This document shows, piece by piece, positions 35,536 through 44,710 of a stretch of 64,000 nt of DNA. The position numbers were made by a program, and so were the translations under genes. Under the pieces are notes generated by a model. It was not told where the DNA came from and made no database searches. It saw only the letters and a program-made list of their open reading frames with translations. The DNA is from Bacteroidales bacterium. Its GTDB lineage: Bacteria; Bacillota; Clostridia; Lachnospirales; Lachnospiraceae. The first letter of the stretch is position 1; every line of letters begins with the position of its first letter. The DNA lies in assembly GCA_023664535.1 (NCBI GenBank), contig JAMPFJ010000008.1, positions 1 to 64,000 of the forward strand, given 5' to 3'.

Positions 35536-37248
35536 ATGCGTTATATGGAAGAAATTTTAAACAATAATAAGAAGTGGGTTATTGTATATCTGGTAATCGG
35601 AGTATTTAATGCCTTTATGTTAAATTTTAAGGCAGGCTATTTTCAGAAAATTGTGGACGGACTGACAGAGCGGACAATTTCAGCTTATGGGATTTTGATT
35701 TACGGCGTTGTCCTTATTGTGGTTTATGGAATGAATTATGCCGACGAGTATCCGAAAGCAAAGCTGGAAAATAAGATTTATCTGGATTTCAAATTACTGG
35801 CATTGCAAAAAATAAGCAGAATAGATTATTGTGAATACCAGAGACTGGGGTGCGGCAGACTGGTACAGCGGATTGAAAATGGTGCCAATGCGGGAAAAGG
35901 CGTCCTTTATGACTTCTGGTTCTGTGTTGTCAGAAATTTGCTGCCCACCGTTTTGTTCAGCCTGTGGTTTATCGGGAAAATAGACAGAAAAATAACCTGT
36001 TTTCTGATAACGGGATATATCGTCGTTTTTATCGCAGCGAATTTGCTGCTTCGGGGATTATATCAGATAAAAGAAAAGATATTGACCAATGAAGAAGACC
36101 TCAATCATTTTCTCGTGCGCGGGTTTATGGAAATGCCGCTTTTCCGGATGAAACGTCAATTCCCCGATGAAATCAAAAAGGCGGTTAATGCCAGGAGAAT
36201 CATTGTATCGTCAAAAGTAAAAATGACTATGATACATGAAGCGTTTTTTGTTCTGTTTGCAATGTTAGTTGCCTGCCTGGACATAGGGATTTTGATTTAC
36301 GGGTGGAAAAACAGCCGTCTGTCGGTGGGGGAGGTCGTTGCACTAATCACCTTGCTGGATAATGCGTATATGCCAATCGCCATATTTAATGTTATTTATG
36401 TGCAGTACAAATTGAATAAAACGGCATGGCGGCGATTTACAGATTTACTGGATTTAAAGGAGGATGCGCAGTTACGGGCGGGGGTGGCTTTTGCAGGATT
36501 TGCAAATGAGGTCCGGGTCAAAAATTTATCGTTTTCCTATGAAAGTAAAAGTGTGCTTCATCATATCAGTATTTCCATGAAAAAAGGCGAGAAGGTGGCA
36601 TTTGTCGGAGAGTCGGGCTCCGGAAAGTCAACGCTGGCAAAGCTGCTGGTGGGATTGCTTAAGTATGAGCGGGGAAATATTTTTTTTGATGATAAACCGT
36701 TAAAAGAATTTTCGTTGGAATCCTTTTATGAAAAAGTATCGTATCTATCACAGGATACCCCTGTTTTTGACGGCACAATCCGGGAAAATCTGGTGTTTGA
36801 CCAAGATGTTGAGGAATCCGTAATTTGGGAAAGTCTTGAAAAAGCACAGTTGCTGCCAATGGTCGCCACATTGGACAAAGGCTTGGAAACAAAAATCGGT
36901 GAAAAAGGAGCCTGCCTATCCGGTGGGGAAAAGCAGCGGCTGGCATTGGCACGGCTTTTGTTTTCCCCCTCGGAGCTTGTCGTGCTGGATGAAGCGACAT
37001 CGGCTTTGGATAATCTGACGGAGAGCATGGTGATAAAAAATATTATGGAGCAGATGGAAAATGCCACAATTCTGGTGATTGCCCATCATTTGGCGGCGGT
37101 TAGCGGATTTGACCGGATAATCGTATTTAGAAACGGAAAAGTTACCGGTAATGGAACCTTTGAGGAATTGCTGGAAAATAACGGCTATTTTAGAGAATTG
37201 TACAGAAAGGAAAAAGAGAAAATTTCATCAGAATATGGAGCAGTTTGA
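35536..37248 (+). CDS. ABC exporter half-transporter (membrane plus ATPase domains)
   Basis: 570 residues. The six-helix membrane domain (about 15-300, with YGILIYGVVLIVVYGMNYADE and FFVLFAMLVACLDIGILIYGW) is fused to an ATPase domain (about 330-560). Walker A GESGSGKST, Q-loop YLSQDTPVFDGTIRENL, signature LSGGEKQRLALA, Walker B LVVLDEATSALD and H-loop IAHHLAAV are intact. It should dimerise to export a lipid, drug or peptide. There is no peptidase domain and no second half-transporter next door. ATG 35536 has aaaaggag 7 bases upstream. A terminator follows. Confidence 0.92.
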   Translation: MRYMEEILNNNKKWVIVYLVIGVFNAFMLNFKAGYFQKIVDGLTERTISAYGILIYGVVLIVVYGMNYADEYPKAKLENKIYLDFKLLALQKISRIDYCEYQRLGCGRLVQRIENGANAGKGVLYDFWFCVVRNLLPTVLFSLWFIGKIDRKITCFLITGYIVVFIAANLLLRGLYQIKEKILTNEEDLNHFLVRGFMEMPLFRMKRQFPDEIKKAVNARRIIVSSKVKMTMIHEAFFVLFAMLVACLDIGILIYGWKNSRLSVGEVVALITLLDNAYMPIAIFNVIYVQYKLNKTAWRRFTDLLDLKEDAQLRAGVAFAGFANEVRVKNLSFSYESKSVLHHISISMKKGEKVAFVGESGSGKSTLAKLLVGLLKYERGNIFFDDKPLKEFSLESFYEKVSYLSQDTPVFDGTIRENLVFDQDVEESVIWESLEKAQLLPMVATLDKGLETKIGEKGACLSGGEKQRLALARLLFSPSELVVLDEATSALDNLTESMVIKNIMEQMENATILVIAHHLAAVSGFDRIIVFRNGKVTGNGTFEELLENNGYFRELYRKEKEKISSEYGAV

Positions 37249-37297
37249 TTGTTGCGGGTTTATGCAAACGGCATATTCACCGTGAGCGGTCAGACAT

Positions 37298-37340
37298 TAA
37301 AGCCGCCTCCTCCTGCACACGGCAGGAAAAGGCGGCTTTA
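37298..37340 (+). terminator. Bidirectional intrinsic terminator
   Basis: taaagccgcct (37298-37308) pairs perfectly with aggcggcttta (37330-37340), with a further inner tcctgc/gcagga stem. It lies between convergent genes (ABC exporter on plus, ydjH-like on minus), so can serve both. Confidence 0.85.
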
Positions 37341-37359
37341 ATACGAAAGATGGCTTCTG

Positions 37360-38118
37360 TTACCGGACTTCATCAATATTGCTGAAGGACCAGGCGTGAA
37401 TATTGATTTCAATTACCGGAGTGCCGCAGTATTCGCATACTTTGGCGCCAAGAGAAGAAAGGGGGGCGCCGCAGTTGGGACAGTTAACGCCTAATGCATT
37501 GTCCAATTCGTTTTCCACCAGGCTGCGGTCCTGGATATAAATTAAATCAACATTGTATTTGGTCTGGTATTTATATTCCTTGGAGCCCTCCTGTACCGCA
37601 GAGGAATCGGTAATATAGTGATAGCATTCCAAAGCAGACTGAAAAGTAATCACACATCTTCCCTCTGTTTTTCGGTACTGGCTGATTTCCGTGCGGTGAA
37701 TCCGGATTTGGTCAAAATGTTCCTGTAAATCCCGGGCGGAAAGCATCTGGATGTGATTTTCCAGCTGAACCTTTAACTCCGTGTTACCGTCCTTTAAGAC
37801 AGCGGGATTACGCTCAGTAACTGCCCGCAAATAACCAATCAGTACATTTTCTGCACGTTCCTTCATTTCATTATACTGAAAATCCGGAAAATCCGAAACG
37901 ATTTTCGGCAGCAGCAGACTGGTCATGGCGGAAACGGATTTCGGGGTCGTGGAATATTCCTGTTTCATCTGTTTTGCCGCTTTGGTAATGTCGGATGTAC
38001 CGAATAAAGCGCGGGACATCTCCTGCGTTTTGTTCCGGATATAAGTTATTCCACAATATATGGCAATGATGATTGCCAGAATCAGGATTAAAATAATGAT
38101 GATTGGTATATACTTCAT
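37360..38118 (-). CDS. Membrane protein with C-terminal zinc ribbon (YdjH-like position)
   Basis: 252 residues. One N-terminal membrane helix (about 4-27, IIIILILILAIIIAIYCGI) precedes a central domain (about 60-205, Tim44-like in look: FPDFQYNEMKERAENVLIGYLRAV) and a C-terminal CPNCGAPLSSLGAKVCEYCG zinc ribbon. It is the third gene of the minus-strand cluster, 11 bases after the middle gene. The Bacillus ydjGHI cluster has the same three product types, so it is likely the YdjH counterpart. ATG 38118 has GGAGG. Confidence 0.78.
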   Translation of the reverse strand: MKYIPIIIILILILAIIIAIYCGITYIRNKTQEMSRALFGTSDITKAAKQMKQEYSTTPKSVSAMTSLLLPKIVSDFPDFQYNEMKERAENVLIGYLRAVTERNPAVLKDGNTELKVQLENHIQMLSARDLQEHFDQIRIHRTEISQYRKTEGRCVITFQSALECYHYITDSSAVQEGSKEYKYQTKYNVDLIYIQDRSLVENELDNALGVNCPNCGAPLSSLGAKVCEYCGTPVIEINIHAWSFSNIDEVR

Positions 38119-38129
38119 AGCTCCTCCGT

Positions 38130-39230
38130 TTAACTCCATACGCCCAGGTAGTAGAGAATTGCGATAATGACAATAATTCCCACTACGGTAATAATGATTT
38201 TAGGAACAGAAAGCGGCGTTTTGCCGGCAACCTTACCAGTTTGTCCGTTTACCATGAACTGATACACCGTATCATTATATTTAAAGTTGGATATCCAGAT
38301 AGGAAGCAGCAGGTATTTGTAGGTAATGTTATCGTAATTTGTTTCGAATTTCAGCCTGCGCACACGGTCAGCGTGGTGTTCCTTTTGGATTTTATCGGAG
38401 ATATGGCGGTTTAATTTTTCCTTGATGGAAACGATGGCGGTTGACCAGGCATCCTTTAGTCCGAGAGAATAACGCTCGGCAACGAAACCTGCGATATATT
38501 CCGGTTTGTAGGACTTATTGTTTTCGGTATCAAACGGCTCCAGCTTGCGGAGGATGGACATATCATGATTCTTGGAAGCAAGAACCAGTTCATCATCGAT
38601 AAACTCCTGGTGTGTACCTGAGGTTCTGTGCCAGTCGGTTTCTGTATGGGTTTCCCCTTTACTGTTGGTTTTGGTATGGTCGATACCGTATTCTCCATTG
38701 TAGGAAGAAAATGTATCGGTGTCAAAGGTCCAGTATGGTAGATAAATGCCTTTGAAGCGTTTGGGCTTTGCGCTGTCCTTGGCAAGCTTTGGGCAGAACC
38801 ATCTGCGCTTAATCCATTTCTGGAACAGCTCTGAGGCCTGCTTATCGCTGATGCGGAAAGGGACAACGCCTCCAGGAGCCATAGTATCCTGGTCGTGAGC
38901 TTCCATAACCTGGTTGGAGCCGCAGAACGGACAGACCGCAGAGGTCTGTAAGGCATCATAAATAGATTCGGCGCCGCATGCTTTGCAAAGAACGGTTTTG
39001 GTTTCAACGCCCCAGTCATGGTTGGCAGTATGCTCGGCGGCATAAAAATCCAGTTCTGCCGCTTTTTTTGGCGTTTCCTCCTGCTGGGAAATCGCTTCTT
39101 CATAATCACAGTAAGGACACTTCAGATTGCCGGTAGCCGGATTAAAATCCATAACACCGCCGCATTGGGGACATTTTTTGTCTGTCTCTTCCTTGGTGTC
39201 AACGATATGGATATCGTTAAAATCGTCCAT
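38130..39230 (-). CDS. Zinc-ribbon membrane protein (YdjG-like)
   Basis: 366 residues. Two N-terminal zinc ribbons (CPQCGGVMDFNPATGNLKCPYC at about 20-41; CKACGAESIYDALQTSAVCPFCG at about 82-104) precede a long soluble domain with the KGIYLPYWTFD motif and a single C-terminal membrane helix (about 342-362). This arrangement matches YdjG of Bacillus, a partner needed to bring the SPFH protein YdjI to the membrane. ATG 39230 has gggaggag upstream. Confidence 0.85.
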   Translation of the reverse strand: MDDFNDIHIVDTKEETDKKCPQCGGVMDFNPATGNLKCPYCDYEEAISQQEETPKKAAELDFYAAEHTANHDWGVETKTVLCKACGAESIYDALQTSAVCPFCGSNQVMEAHDQDTMAPGGVVPFRISDKQASELFQKWIKRRWFCPKLAKDSAKPKRFKGIYLPYWTFDTDTFSSYNGEYGIDHTKTNSKGETHTETDWHRTSGTHQEFIDDELVLASKNHDMSILRKLEPFDTENNKSYKPEYIAGFVAERYSLGLKDAWSTAIVSIKEKLNRHISDKIQKEHHADRVRRLKFETNYDNITYKYLLLPIWISNFKYNDTVYQFMVNGQTGKVAGKTPLSVPKIIITVVGIIVIIAILYYLGVWS

Positions 39231-39327
39231 TTAGTTTCTCCTCCCTCGGGTAATGCCGGGTATGCTGCAAAACAGACATCCCGGCAAAAATCAGTTAAAC
39301 GGCATAATTTATCCAATCCTATACCGC

Positions 39328-40692
39328 TTATTGTATATCATTCTCATCAAAAACATCTCCACATTCCGGACAGAATTTTGGCGGATGCTGTGGGTCTTCC
39401 GGCTGCCAGCCGCATTTGTCGCATCGGTATAGCGGTGCGCCGGCAGGTTTCTTTGCTCCGCATTCCTGACAGAATTTGCCTTGATTTACTGCACCACAGG
39501 AACAGGTCCAGCCTGCCTGGGAAGCGGGTTTTGGTGTACCGCATTCCACACAGAATTTGCCGGTGTTTACTGCACCGCAGGAGCAGGTCCAGGAATCGGC
39601 GGAAGTATTATCAGCCGCAGGCGCTGCCGCCGGGCTCGGAGCTGCAGGCGTCGGATTGGTCGGCGGGGTATTATTTTGCTGCTGTCCCATGGCAAAGAGG
39701 GAATTTGCATTCATACCGCCTGCCTGGGTTGCCATATTCATTCCGGCAAATGCCATCATAGGACCGGTAGATGTGTTGGAAGCTGCAGATTTCATTGCTT
39801 CTGCCTGTGCACCGACTAAAGTAGCAGCAGCCATGTTTGGATTGCGTAAAACTGCAGTTTTTTGAAGGTCTTTAATCATCTGCTCGTCTTCTTCGGAGGC
39901 TTTGATGGTATTTACACCGAAGGAGACAATGCGGATTCCTCTTAATTCGCCCCATTTCTCGGATAATTCTTTATCCAGGGCGTCGGCAACTTCTTTTGTA
40001 TGTGCAGGAACTGCGCTGTAGCGGATTCCCATTGCAGAAATTTGTGCAAATGCCGGCTGCAGGGCAGTCATTAATTCTGATTTTAACTGGCTGTCAATTT
40101 TGTCTCTGGTGTAGTCGTCGGTAACATTACCGCAGACATGGGTATAGAACAGAATCGGGTCAAAAATCTGGTAGGAATATTCACCGTTACAGCGAACGGA
40201 AATATCTACATCCAAACCGATATTTTCGTCAACCACACGGAATGGTACAGGGTTGGCAGTACCGTAGCGGTTTCCCATAATTTCCTTTGTGTTAAAGAAA
40301 TATACACGCTGGTCTTTACCGGTATCACCGCCAAAGGTAAACCGTTTGCCGATGGTTGCAAAGGTTTTTCCGATATTTTCTCCCAAATCGCCGGAGAGCA
40401 GGCTTGGCTCGGAAGAGGTATCATATAAGAACTCACCTGCTTCTGCACAAAATTCCACAACTGCACCCTGGTCGACAATAATCATACACTGGCCTTCGTT
40501 TACGGCAACGACGGAGCCGTTACTGATGATGTTGTCATTTCCTTTGTTGCCTGTTCCGAATTTACTGTTGTTTCGTCTTTGTCCCTTAACTACCAATACA
40601 TCATTTTCCATTGCATCACAGTAGAAATACTCTTTCCACTGGTCAGCGGCAACCCCGCGGATTGCGCCTGAAATTGCTTTGATTAATCCCAT
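39328..40692 (-). CDS. SPFH-domain protein with three zinc ribbons (YdjI-like)
   Basis: 454 residues. An SPFH/band-7 domain (about 25-290, with the opening WKEYFYCDAMENDVLVVKGQRR) is followed by an Ala/Met-rich stretch (about 290-345) and a Pro/Ala linker. Three C-terminal cysteine-pair modules follow (WTCSCGAVNTGKFCVECG; WTCSCGAVNQGKFCQECG; YRCDKCGWQP...KFCPECGD). It belongs to the family once labelled virion core protein. Homologues form membrane-associated scaffolds and respond to envelope stress. First gene of the cluster, with its own promoter at 40819-40847. Start preceded by aaaaggag. Confidence 0.88.
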   Translation of the reverse strand: MGLIKAISGAIRGVAADQWKEYFYCDAMENDVLVVKGQRRNNSKFGTGNKGNDNIISNGSVVAVNEGQCMIIVDQGAVVEFCAEAGEFLYDTSSEPSLLSGDLGENIGKTFATIGKRFTFGGDTGKDQRVYFFNTKEIMGNRYGTANPVPFRVVDENIGLDVDISVRCNGEYSYQIFDPILFYTHVCGNVTDDYTRDKIDSQLKSELMTALQPAFAQISAMGIRYSAVPAHTKEVADALDKELSEKWGELRGIRIVSFGVNTIKASEEDEQMIKDLQKTAVLRNPNMAAATLVGAQAEAMKSAASNTSTGPMMAFAGMNMATQAGGMNANSLFAMGQQQNNTPPTNPTPAAPSPAAAPAADNTSADSWTCSCGAVNTGKFCVECGTPKPASQAGWTCSCGAVNQGKFCQECGAKKPAGAPLYRCDKCGWQPEDPQHPPKFCPECGDVFDENDIQ

Positions 40693-40818
40693 ATTATTCT
40701 CCTTTTCTAAAATACATTTCGTGCATTTTGCAATACTGAGCCAATATCCAATCCGGTAAACAGCAAAACCGTTCCTTTATGTATATGTGCGAAAAAACAA
40801 AATATTGCAGATAGTATA

Positions 40819-40847
40819 ATTATACCTTTTTGGTCGAAAAATGTCTA
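40819..40847 (-). promoter_or_regulatory. Promoter of the SPFH / zinc-ribbon cluster
   Basis: Read on the minus strand, TAGACA (40847-40842), 17 bases, TATAAT (40824-40819). Five of six and six of six match consensus. Transcription would start near 40812, about 120 bases before the SPFH start codon. Confidence 0.75.
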
Positions 40848-40937
40848 TCATTATTCCATAATGTGGCAAAGATTCTGTAATACCGGCAGGGATTTTGGGA
40901 AAAAGCACCGATTTGCAGCAGTGCGGTTGTAAAATTA

Positions 40938-40966
40938 TGGACAGCAATATGGGGAAATGCTATAAT
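40938..40966 (+). promoter_or_regulatory. Promoter of rlmD
   Basis: TGGACA (40938-40943), 17 bases, TATAAT (40961-40966), with an extended -10 TG at 40958-40959. It is divergent from the SPFH promoter; the 370-base gap (40693-41063) holds these two promoters and otherwise AT-rich sequence. The transcript leader would be about 90 bases. Confidence 0.75.
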
Positions 40967-41063
40967 CAATCAAAGTTAAAGGTTAAAGGATTTGCGTCGC
41001 CAAATGAGAGGATATGCTTGCTTGGCGGTTTTATCTGTTGCAGGACAAGGCAGGGACGGTATT

Positions 41064-42623
41064 ATGGGTTTGGAAAAAAATCAGGAATATGAAATGGCCA
41101 TAGAGGATATGGGAAATGACGGGGAGGGTATCGGACACATTGCGGGGATGGCGGTCTTTGTGAAGGATACCGTACCGGGGGATGTGGCGAGAGTGAAAAT
41201 CATTAAGGTAAAGAAAAATTATGCCTATGGCAGGCTGTTGGAGCTGCGCTATCCGTCAGCGTACCGTGTGGAGCCGATTTGCCCCCATGCCAGGCAATGC
41301 GGCGGGTGTACCATTATGCATGTCAGCTATGAAAAACAGCTTGCCTGGAAACAGGATAAGGTGAAAAACTGTTTGCAGCGGATTGGCGGAATCAATGATG
41401 CGGAAGAGAAAATGGAGCCGATTATCGGGATGGAAAATTTTGTTTGTGAAGAGGGATTTCCGGCAATACGGTATCGGAACAAGGCGCAGTTTCCCGTCCG
41501 GCGGAATAAGGACGGGGGGATTGCCATTGGATTTTATGCGGAAAGAACCCATTTTGTGGTAGATACAGACGTGTGCTACCTGCAGGATAAAGTAAATGAT
41601 GAGCTGATAAGGCGGATTAGGCGCTTTATGGAGGAATACGGGGTGGAGCCCTATGATGAGGAAAGACATACCGGGCTGGTGCGCCACATTTTAACCCGGG
41701 TGGGGAAGAAAACCGGAGAGGTAATGCTTTGTCTGGTTCTCAATGGGGATGAACTGATAGGGAAGACCAGGAATAGTAAAAAAAGCAGGGAGAGTAAGGA
41801 CGCTGGCCGCAATACGGAAAAATTGATAAATGTAGAGCAGGAGCTGGTGCGAAGGGTGCGGGATATTCCCGGAATTGCCAGCATTTCTATTAATATAAAT
41901 AAAGAAAAAACAAACCGTATACTGGGAGATACCTGCAGGGTGTTGTGGGGAAAGGACACCATCACGGATTATATCGGGAAGGTAAAATATCAGATAAGCC
42001 CGCTGTCGTTTTATCAGGTGAATCCTGAGCAGACGGAAAAGCTGTATCGGAAAGCATTGGAGTATGCGGATTTGCAGGGAGACGAGACGGTCTGGGACCT
42101 TTATTGTGGAATCGGAACGATTTCCCTGTTTCTGGCGCAAAGGGCAAAGCAGGTTTATGGTGTGGAAGTTATTCCTGACGCTATTGCAGATGCCAGGAAA
42201 AATGCAGAGATGAACGGGATGAATAATGTGCAGTTCTTTGTGGGAAAGGCAGAGGAGGTCTTACCGGAGCAATATGAAAAATATGGAGTATATGCAGATG
42301 TGATTGTTGTAGACCCGCCAAGAAAGGGCTGCGATGGGATGGCGCTTCAGACGATGGTGAAAATGGCGCCAAAGCGGATTGTTTATGTGAGCTGTGACCC
42401 GGCAACGCTGGCAAGGGATGTGAAGGTACTGGTGGCAGCGGGATATGAGGTGCAGAAGATTTGTGCGGTTGACCAGTTTGGACATGGCGGGCATGTGGAA
42501 AGTATCGTGTTGCTTTCCAAATTTCGTGCAAAGCAGAAGATAGAAGTGGAATTAAAGATGGGTGAGATGGATTTGACGGCGGCGGAGAGTAAGGCGACTT
42601 ATGAGGAGATTAAGGCATTTTAA
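41064..42623 (+). CDS. rlmD: 23S rRNA (uracil(1939)-C5)-methyltransferase, shortened C-terminus
   Basis: 519 residues. An N-terminal TRAM domain (about 1-60), then the [4Fe-4S] cysteines in CPHARQCGGC (about 73-82), and a SAM-binding domain (WDLYCGIGTISLFLA at about 353) follow. The motif VVDPPRKGC and the catalytic cysteine in VYVSCDPATLARD (about 442) are present. The core is complete. After the usual end the protein continues into EVELKMGEMDLTAAESKATYEEIKAF and stops. In many Lachnospiraceae relatives this begins a longer conserved extension, so the tail appears cut exactly where the accessory island begins. ATG 41064 chosen over 40992 from family alignment. Confidence 0.9.
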   Translation: MGLEKNQEYEMAIEDMGNDGEGIGHIAGMAVFVKDTVPGDVARVKIIKVKKNYAYGRLLELRYPSAYRVEPICPHARQCGGCTIMHVSYEKQLAWKQDKVKNCLQRIGGINDAEEKMEPIIGMENFVCEEGFPAIRYRNKAQFPVRRNKDGGIAIGFYAERTHFVVDTDVCYLQDKVNDELIRRIRRFMEEYGVEPYDEERHTGLVRHILTRVGKKTGEVMLCLVLNGDELIGKTRNSKKSRESKDAGRNTEKLINVEQELVRRVRDIPGIASISININKEKTNRILGDTCRVLWGKDTITDYIGKVKYQISPLSFYQVNPEQTEKLYRKALEYADLQGDETVWDLYCGIGTISLFLAQRAKQVYGVEVIPDAIADARKNAEMNGMNNVQFFVGKAEEVLPEQYEKYGVYADVIVVDPPRKGCDGMALQTMVKMAPKRIVYVSCDPATLARDVKVLVAAGYEVQKICAVDQFGHGGHVESIVLLSKFRAKQKIEVELKMGEMDLTAAESKATYEEIKAF

Positions 42624-42832
42624 GATGATTTCATAAAACAATTGTTCCTCTTTTATTCAGAATCATGAACGATTATGAAGACAAGAATATTGATGGGGAA
42701 ATTCTTTGTAAAGTGGTGTAATAATGTAAATATCATATATGAGAAGATTGCTGCCAACTGTTTTGACTATGAATGAGAAAAGGACATGTAGATGTACAGA
42801 ATATAAAAAGGTAAAAGGCGGAAGGGAGAAAA

Positions 42833-43279
42833 GTGCAATTGGATAAGTATGGAGAAATTTTGATATATCAGTCAGAGGATGGATTAACTAATATAGAAGT
42901 CAAGATGCAAGATGAAACAGTATGGTTGTCGCAACAGCAAATGGCAGATTTATTTCAAACGTCAAGAACGAATATTGTGGAACACATAAAACATATTTAT
43001 GAAGAAGACGAACTTGATGAAGTTTCAACCTGTCGGAAATTCCGACAGGTTCGTACAGAAGGAAATCGTAAAGTATCCAGAGAATTGCCGTATTATAATC
43101 TTGATATGATTATTTCTCTTGGGTATAGAGTAAAATCTAAAATTGCCACAAAGGGAATTACAGAATTTGAAAGGGGATTTGAATATTCAGGCAAGAGATA
43201 TCTAAGCTTTTTAACACAGAATAATATGAACGTTGGGAACGAAAAAGAGACGAGTTTATCAAGCAGATTCAGAAATTGA
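42833..43279 (+). pseudogene. RhuM-family protein, truncated remnant
   Basis: The first ~100 residues match the RhuM (virulence RhuM / DUF4062-independent PF13310) N-terminus: EILIYQSEDGLTNIEVKMQDETVWLSQQQMADLFQTSRTNIVEHI, then FRQVRTEGNRKVSRELPYYNLDMIISLGYRVKSKIAT. Normally an R-x-W-A-x-x-x-L-K-E segment follows; here it is replaced by unrelated sequence and a stop at residue 149, less than half of normal length (~330-350). The full-length copy at 43655 shows what is missing. GTG 42833 with gggagaaa upstream. The 210 bases before it hold only short out-of-frame ORFs. Confidence 0.7.
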
Positions 43280-43617
43280 AAATAGATTTTATAGAAACAA
43301 AAGCAGAGATATGCTCTATTGTTATTTTTATTGATGAGATGGACATGAGTTATCAATATGAAGCTGACAAGAAATTAGTTTTTGATTTAAAAGCCACAGA
43401 TACAATAAGCAGTATAGATGTGGAGTGCAGACTAAGAAATAGAAATGTTTGCAAGACAGTGGTGACATCATCAGACTGGGAAAATTATAGCATACCATTG
43501 TCTGAGTTCGGTGGCGGAGCATCTGAATGGAAATCTCTAAAAGAAATTAAATTTCTGCTAAGAAGGAAGGAAACTTCTGGTGGAAATGTTGAAATAAAAA
43601 ACATGATGATAAAATAA
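43276..43617 (+). pseudogene. Fragment resembling a carbohydrate-binding beta-sandwich
   Basis: About 113 residues from a TTG that overlaps the previous reading frame. From about residue 28 the sequence resembles the carbohydrate-binding-module-like beta-sandwich often attached to clostridial secreted enzymes: KKLVFDLKATD, SSDWENYSIPLSEFGG, WKSLKEIKFLLRR, GNVEIKNMMIK. No signal peptide, anchor or enzyme domain is present, so it is a detached piece or a remnant. The same frame runs upstream as a helical stretch without a start. Confidence 0.45.
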
Positions 43618-43654
43618 TTTCGTATACGATGAAAAATTGTTTTGGAGGAACATG

Positions 43655-44710
43655 ATGGAAAAAAAGAAAGATGAGATAGCCATTCACAGCTCGGCGGCAG
43701 AATATCTGACATATGTTGCAGCTGTTGGCGATAATGCTGAGAGTATGGAAATGCGTTATGAGGATGAGAACATATGGCTTACGCAGAGAATGATGGCGCA
43801 GCTTTATGATGTGAGTTTGTCGACTATAAATGAGCATATTAAAAAGATATATGGAGATGGTGAGCTTATAGAGGATGCAACTATTCGGAAATTCCGAATA
43901 GTTCAAGCGGAAGGTAAAAGACAAGTGAAGCGTGAAGTAATCCATTATAATTTGCAGATGATTATTGCTGTTGGATTTAAGGTTAATAATGACCGGGCGG
44001 TTCGTTTTCGGAAATGGTCAGGACAAATCGTTAAAGATTATACTATTCAGGGATGGACAATGGATAAAGAACGTTTAAAAAAAGGTCATATGTTCACAGA
44101 TGAGTATTTTGAGCGGCAGTTAGAGAACATCCGTGAGATAAGGCTTTCAGAGCGTAAATTTTACCAAAAGATTACTGACCTATATGCAACCGCTTTTGAT
44201 TATGATAAAGACGCAAAAACTACCAGACGATTTTTCCAGACCGTACAAAACAAAATGCATTGGGCTGTTCACAGACATACGGCAGCAGAACTTATTGTTG
44301 AACGGGCTAATGCGGAGAAGGAACATATGGGATTGTCTACATGGGAAGCAGCTCCAAATGGAAAAATTGTAAAAGCTGATGTGTCAATCGCAAAAAATTA
44401 TTTGAGTGACAAAGAAATGTCCTATATGGAAAGGATTGTATCTTTATATCTTGATTATGCAGAGTTGCAGGCAGAACGTCACATTCCGATGAGCATGGAA
44501 GATTGGGCAAAAAGGTTGGATGGTTTTCTGGAATTTAACGGAAACGAGATACTTACAGGTGCTGGAAAGATTAGTGCAGAACAGGCAAAGCTCTATGCAG
44601 AAACAGAATTTGAAAAATATCGTATTGTACAAGATAGACTATTTATGTCTGATTATGATAAGTTCTTGATAGAATTAGAAGAAAAAGGAAACGAAAATTT
44701 GTTTCGATGA
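43655..44710 (+). CDS. RhuM family protein, full length
   Basis: 351 residues. The N-terminal DNA-binding-like region (ENIWLTQRMMAQLYDVSLSTINEHIKKIY) is followed by IVQAEGKRQVKREVIHYNLQMIIAVGFKVNNDRAVRFRKW, the RhuM hallmark. A helical C-terminal domain holds SERKFYQKITDLYATAFDYD, FFQTVQNKMHWAVHRHTAAELI and MSYMERIVSLYLDYAELQAERH. RhuM proteins are found in pathogenicity islands and defence islands; a biochemical activity is not established. GGAGG is 6 bases before ATG 43655. ATGA overlap with the next gene suggests an operon with the DUF4238-like gene. Confidence 0.88.
   Translation: MEKKKDEIAIHSSAAEYLTYVAAVGDNAESMEMRYEDENIWLTQRMMAQLYDVSLSTINEHIKKIYGDGELIEDATIRKFRIVQAEGKRQVKREVIHYNLQMIIAVGFKVNNDRAVRFRKWSGQIVKDYTIQGWTMDKERLKKGHMFTDEYFERQLENIREIRLSERKFYQKITDLYATAFDYDKDAKTTRRFFQTVQNKMHWAVHRHTAAELIVERANAEKEHMGLSTWEAAPNGKIVKADVSIAKNYLSDKEMSYMERIVSLYLDYAELQAERHIPMSMEDWAKRLDGFLEFNGNEILTGAGKISAEQAKLYAETEFEKYRIVQDRLFMSDYDKFLIELEEKGNENLFR

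Noticed and set aside
39481..39865. Two plus-strand ORFs inside the SPFH gene
   Set aside because: They arise from the Cys/Gly/Ala-rich zinc-ribbon part of the minus-strand gene, have no ribosome site, and the true gene has domain and promoter support.
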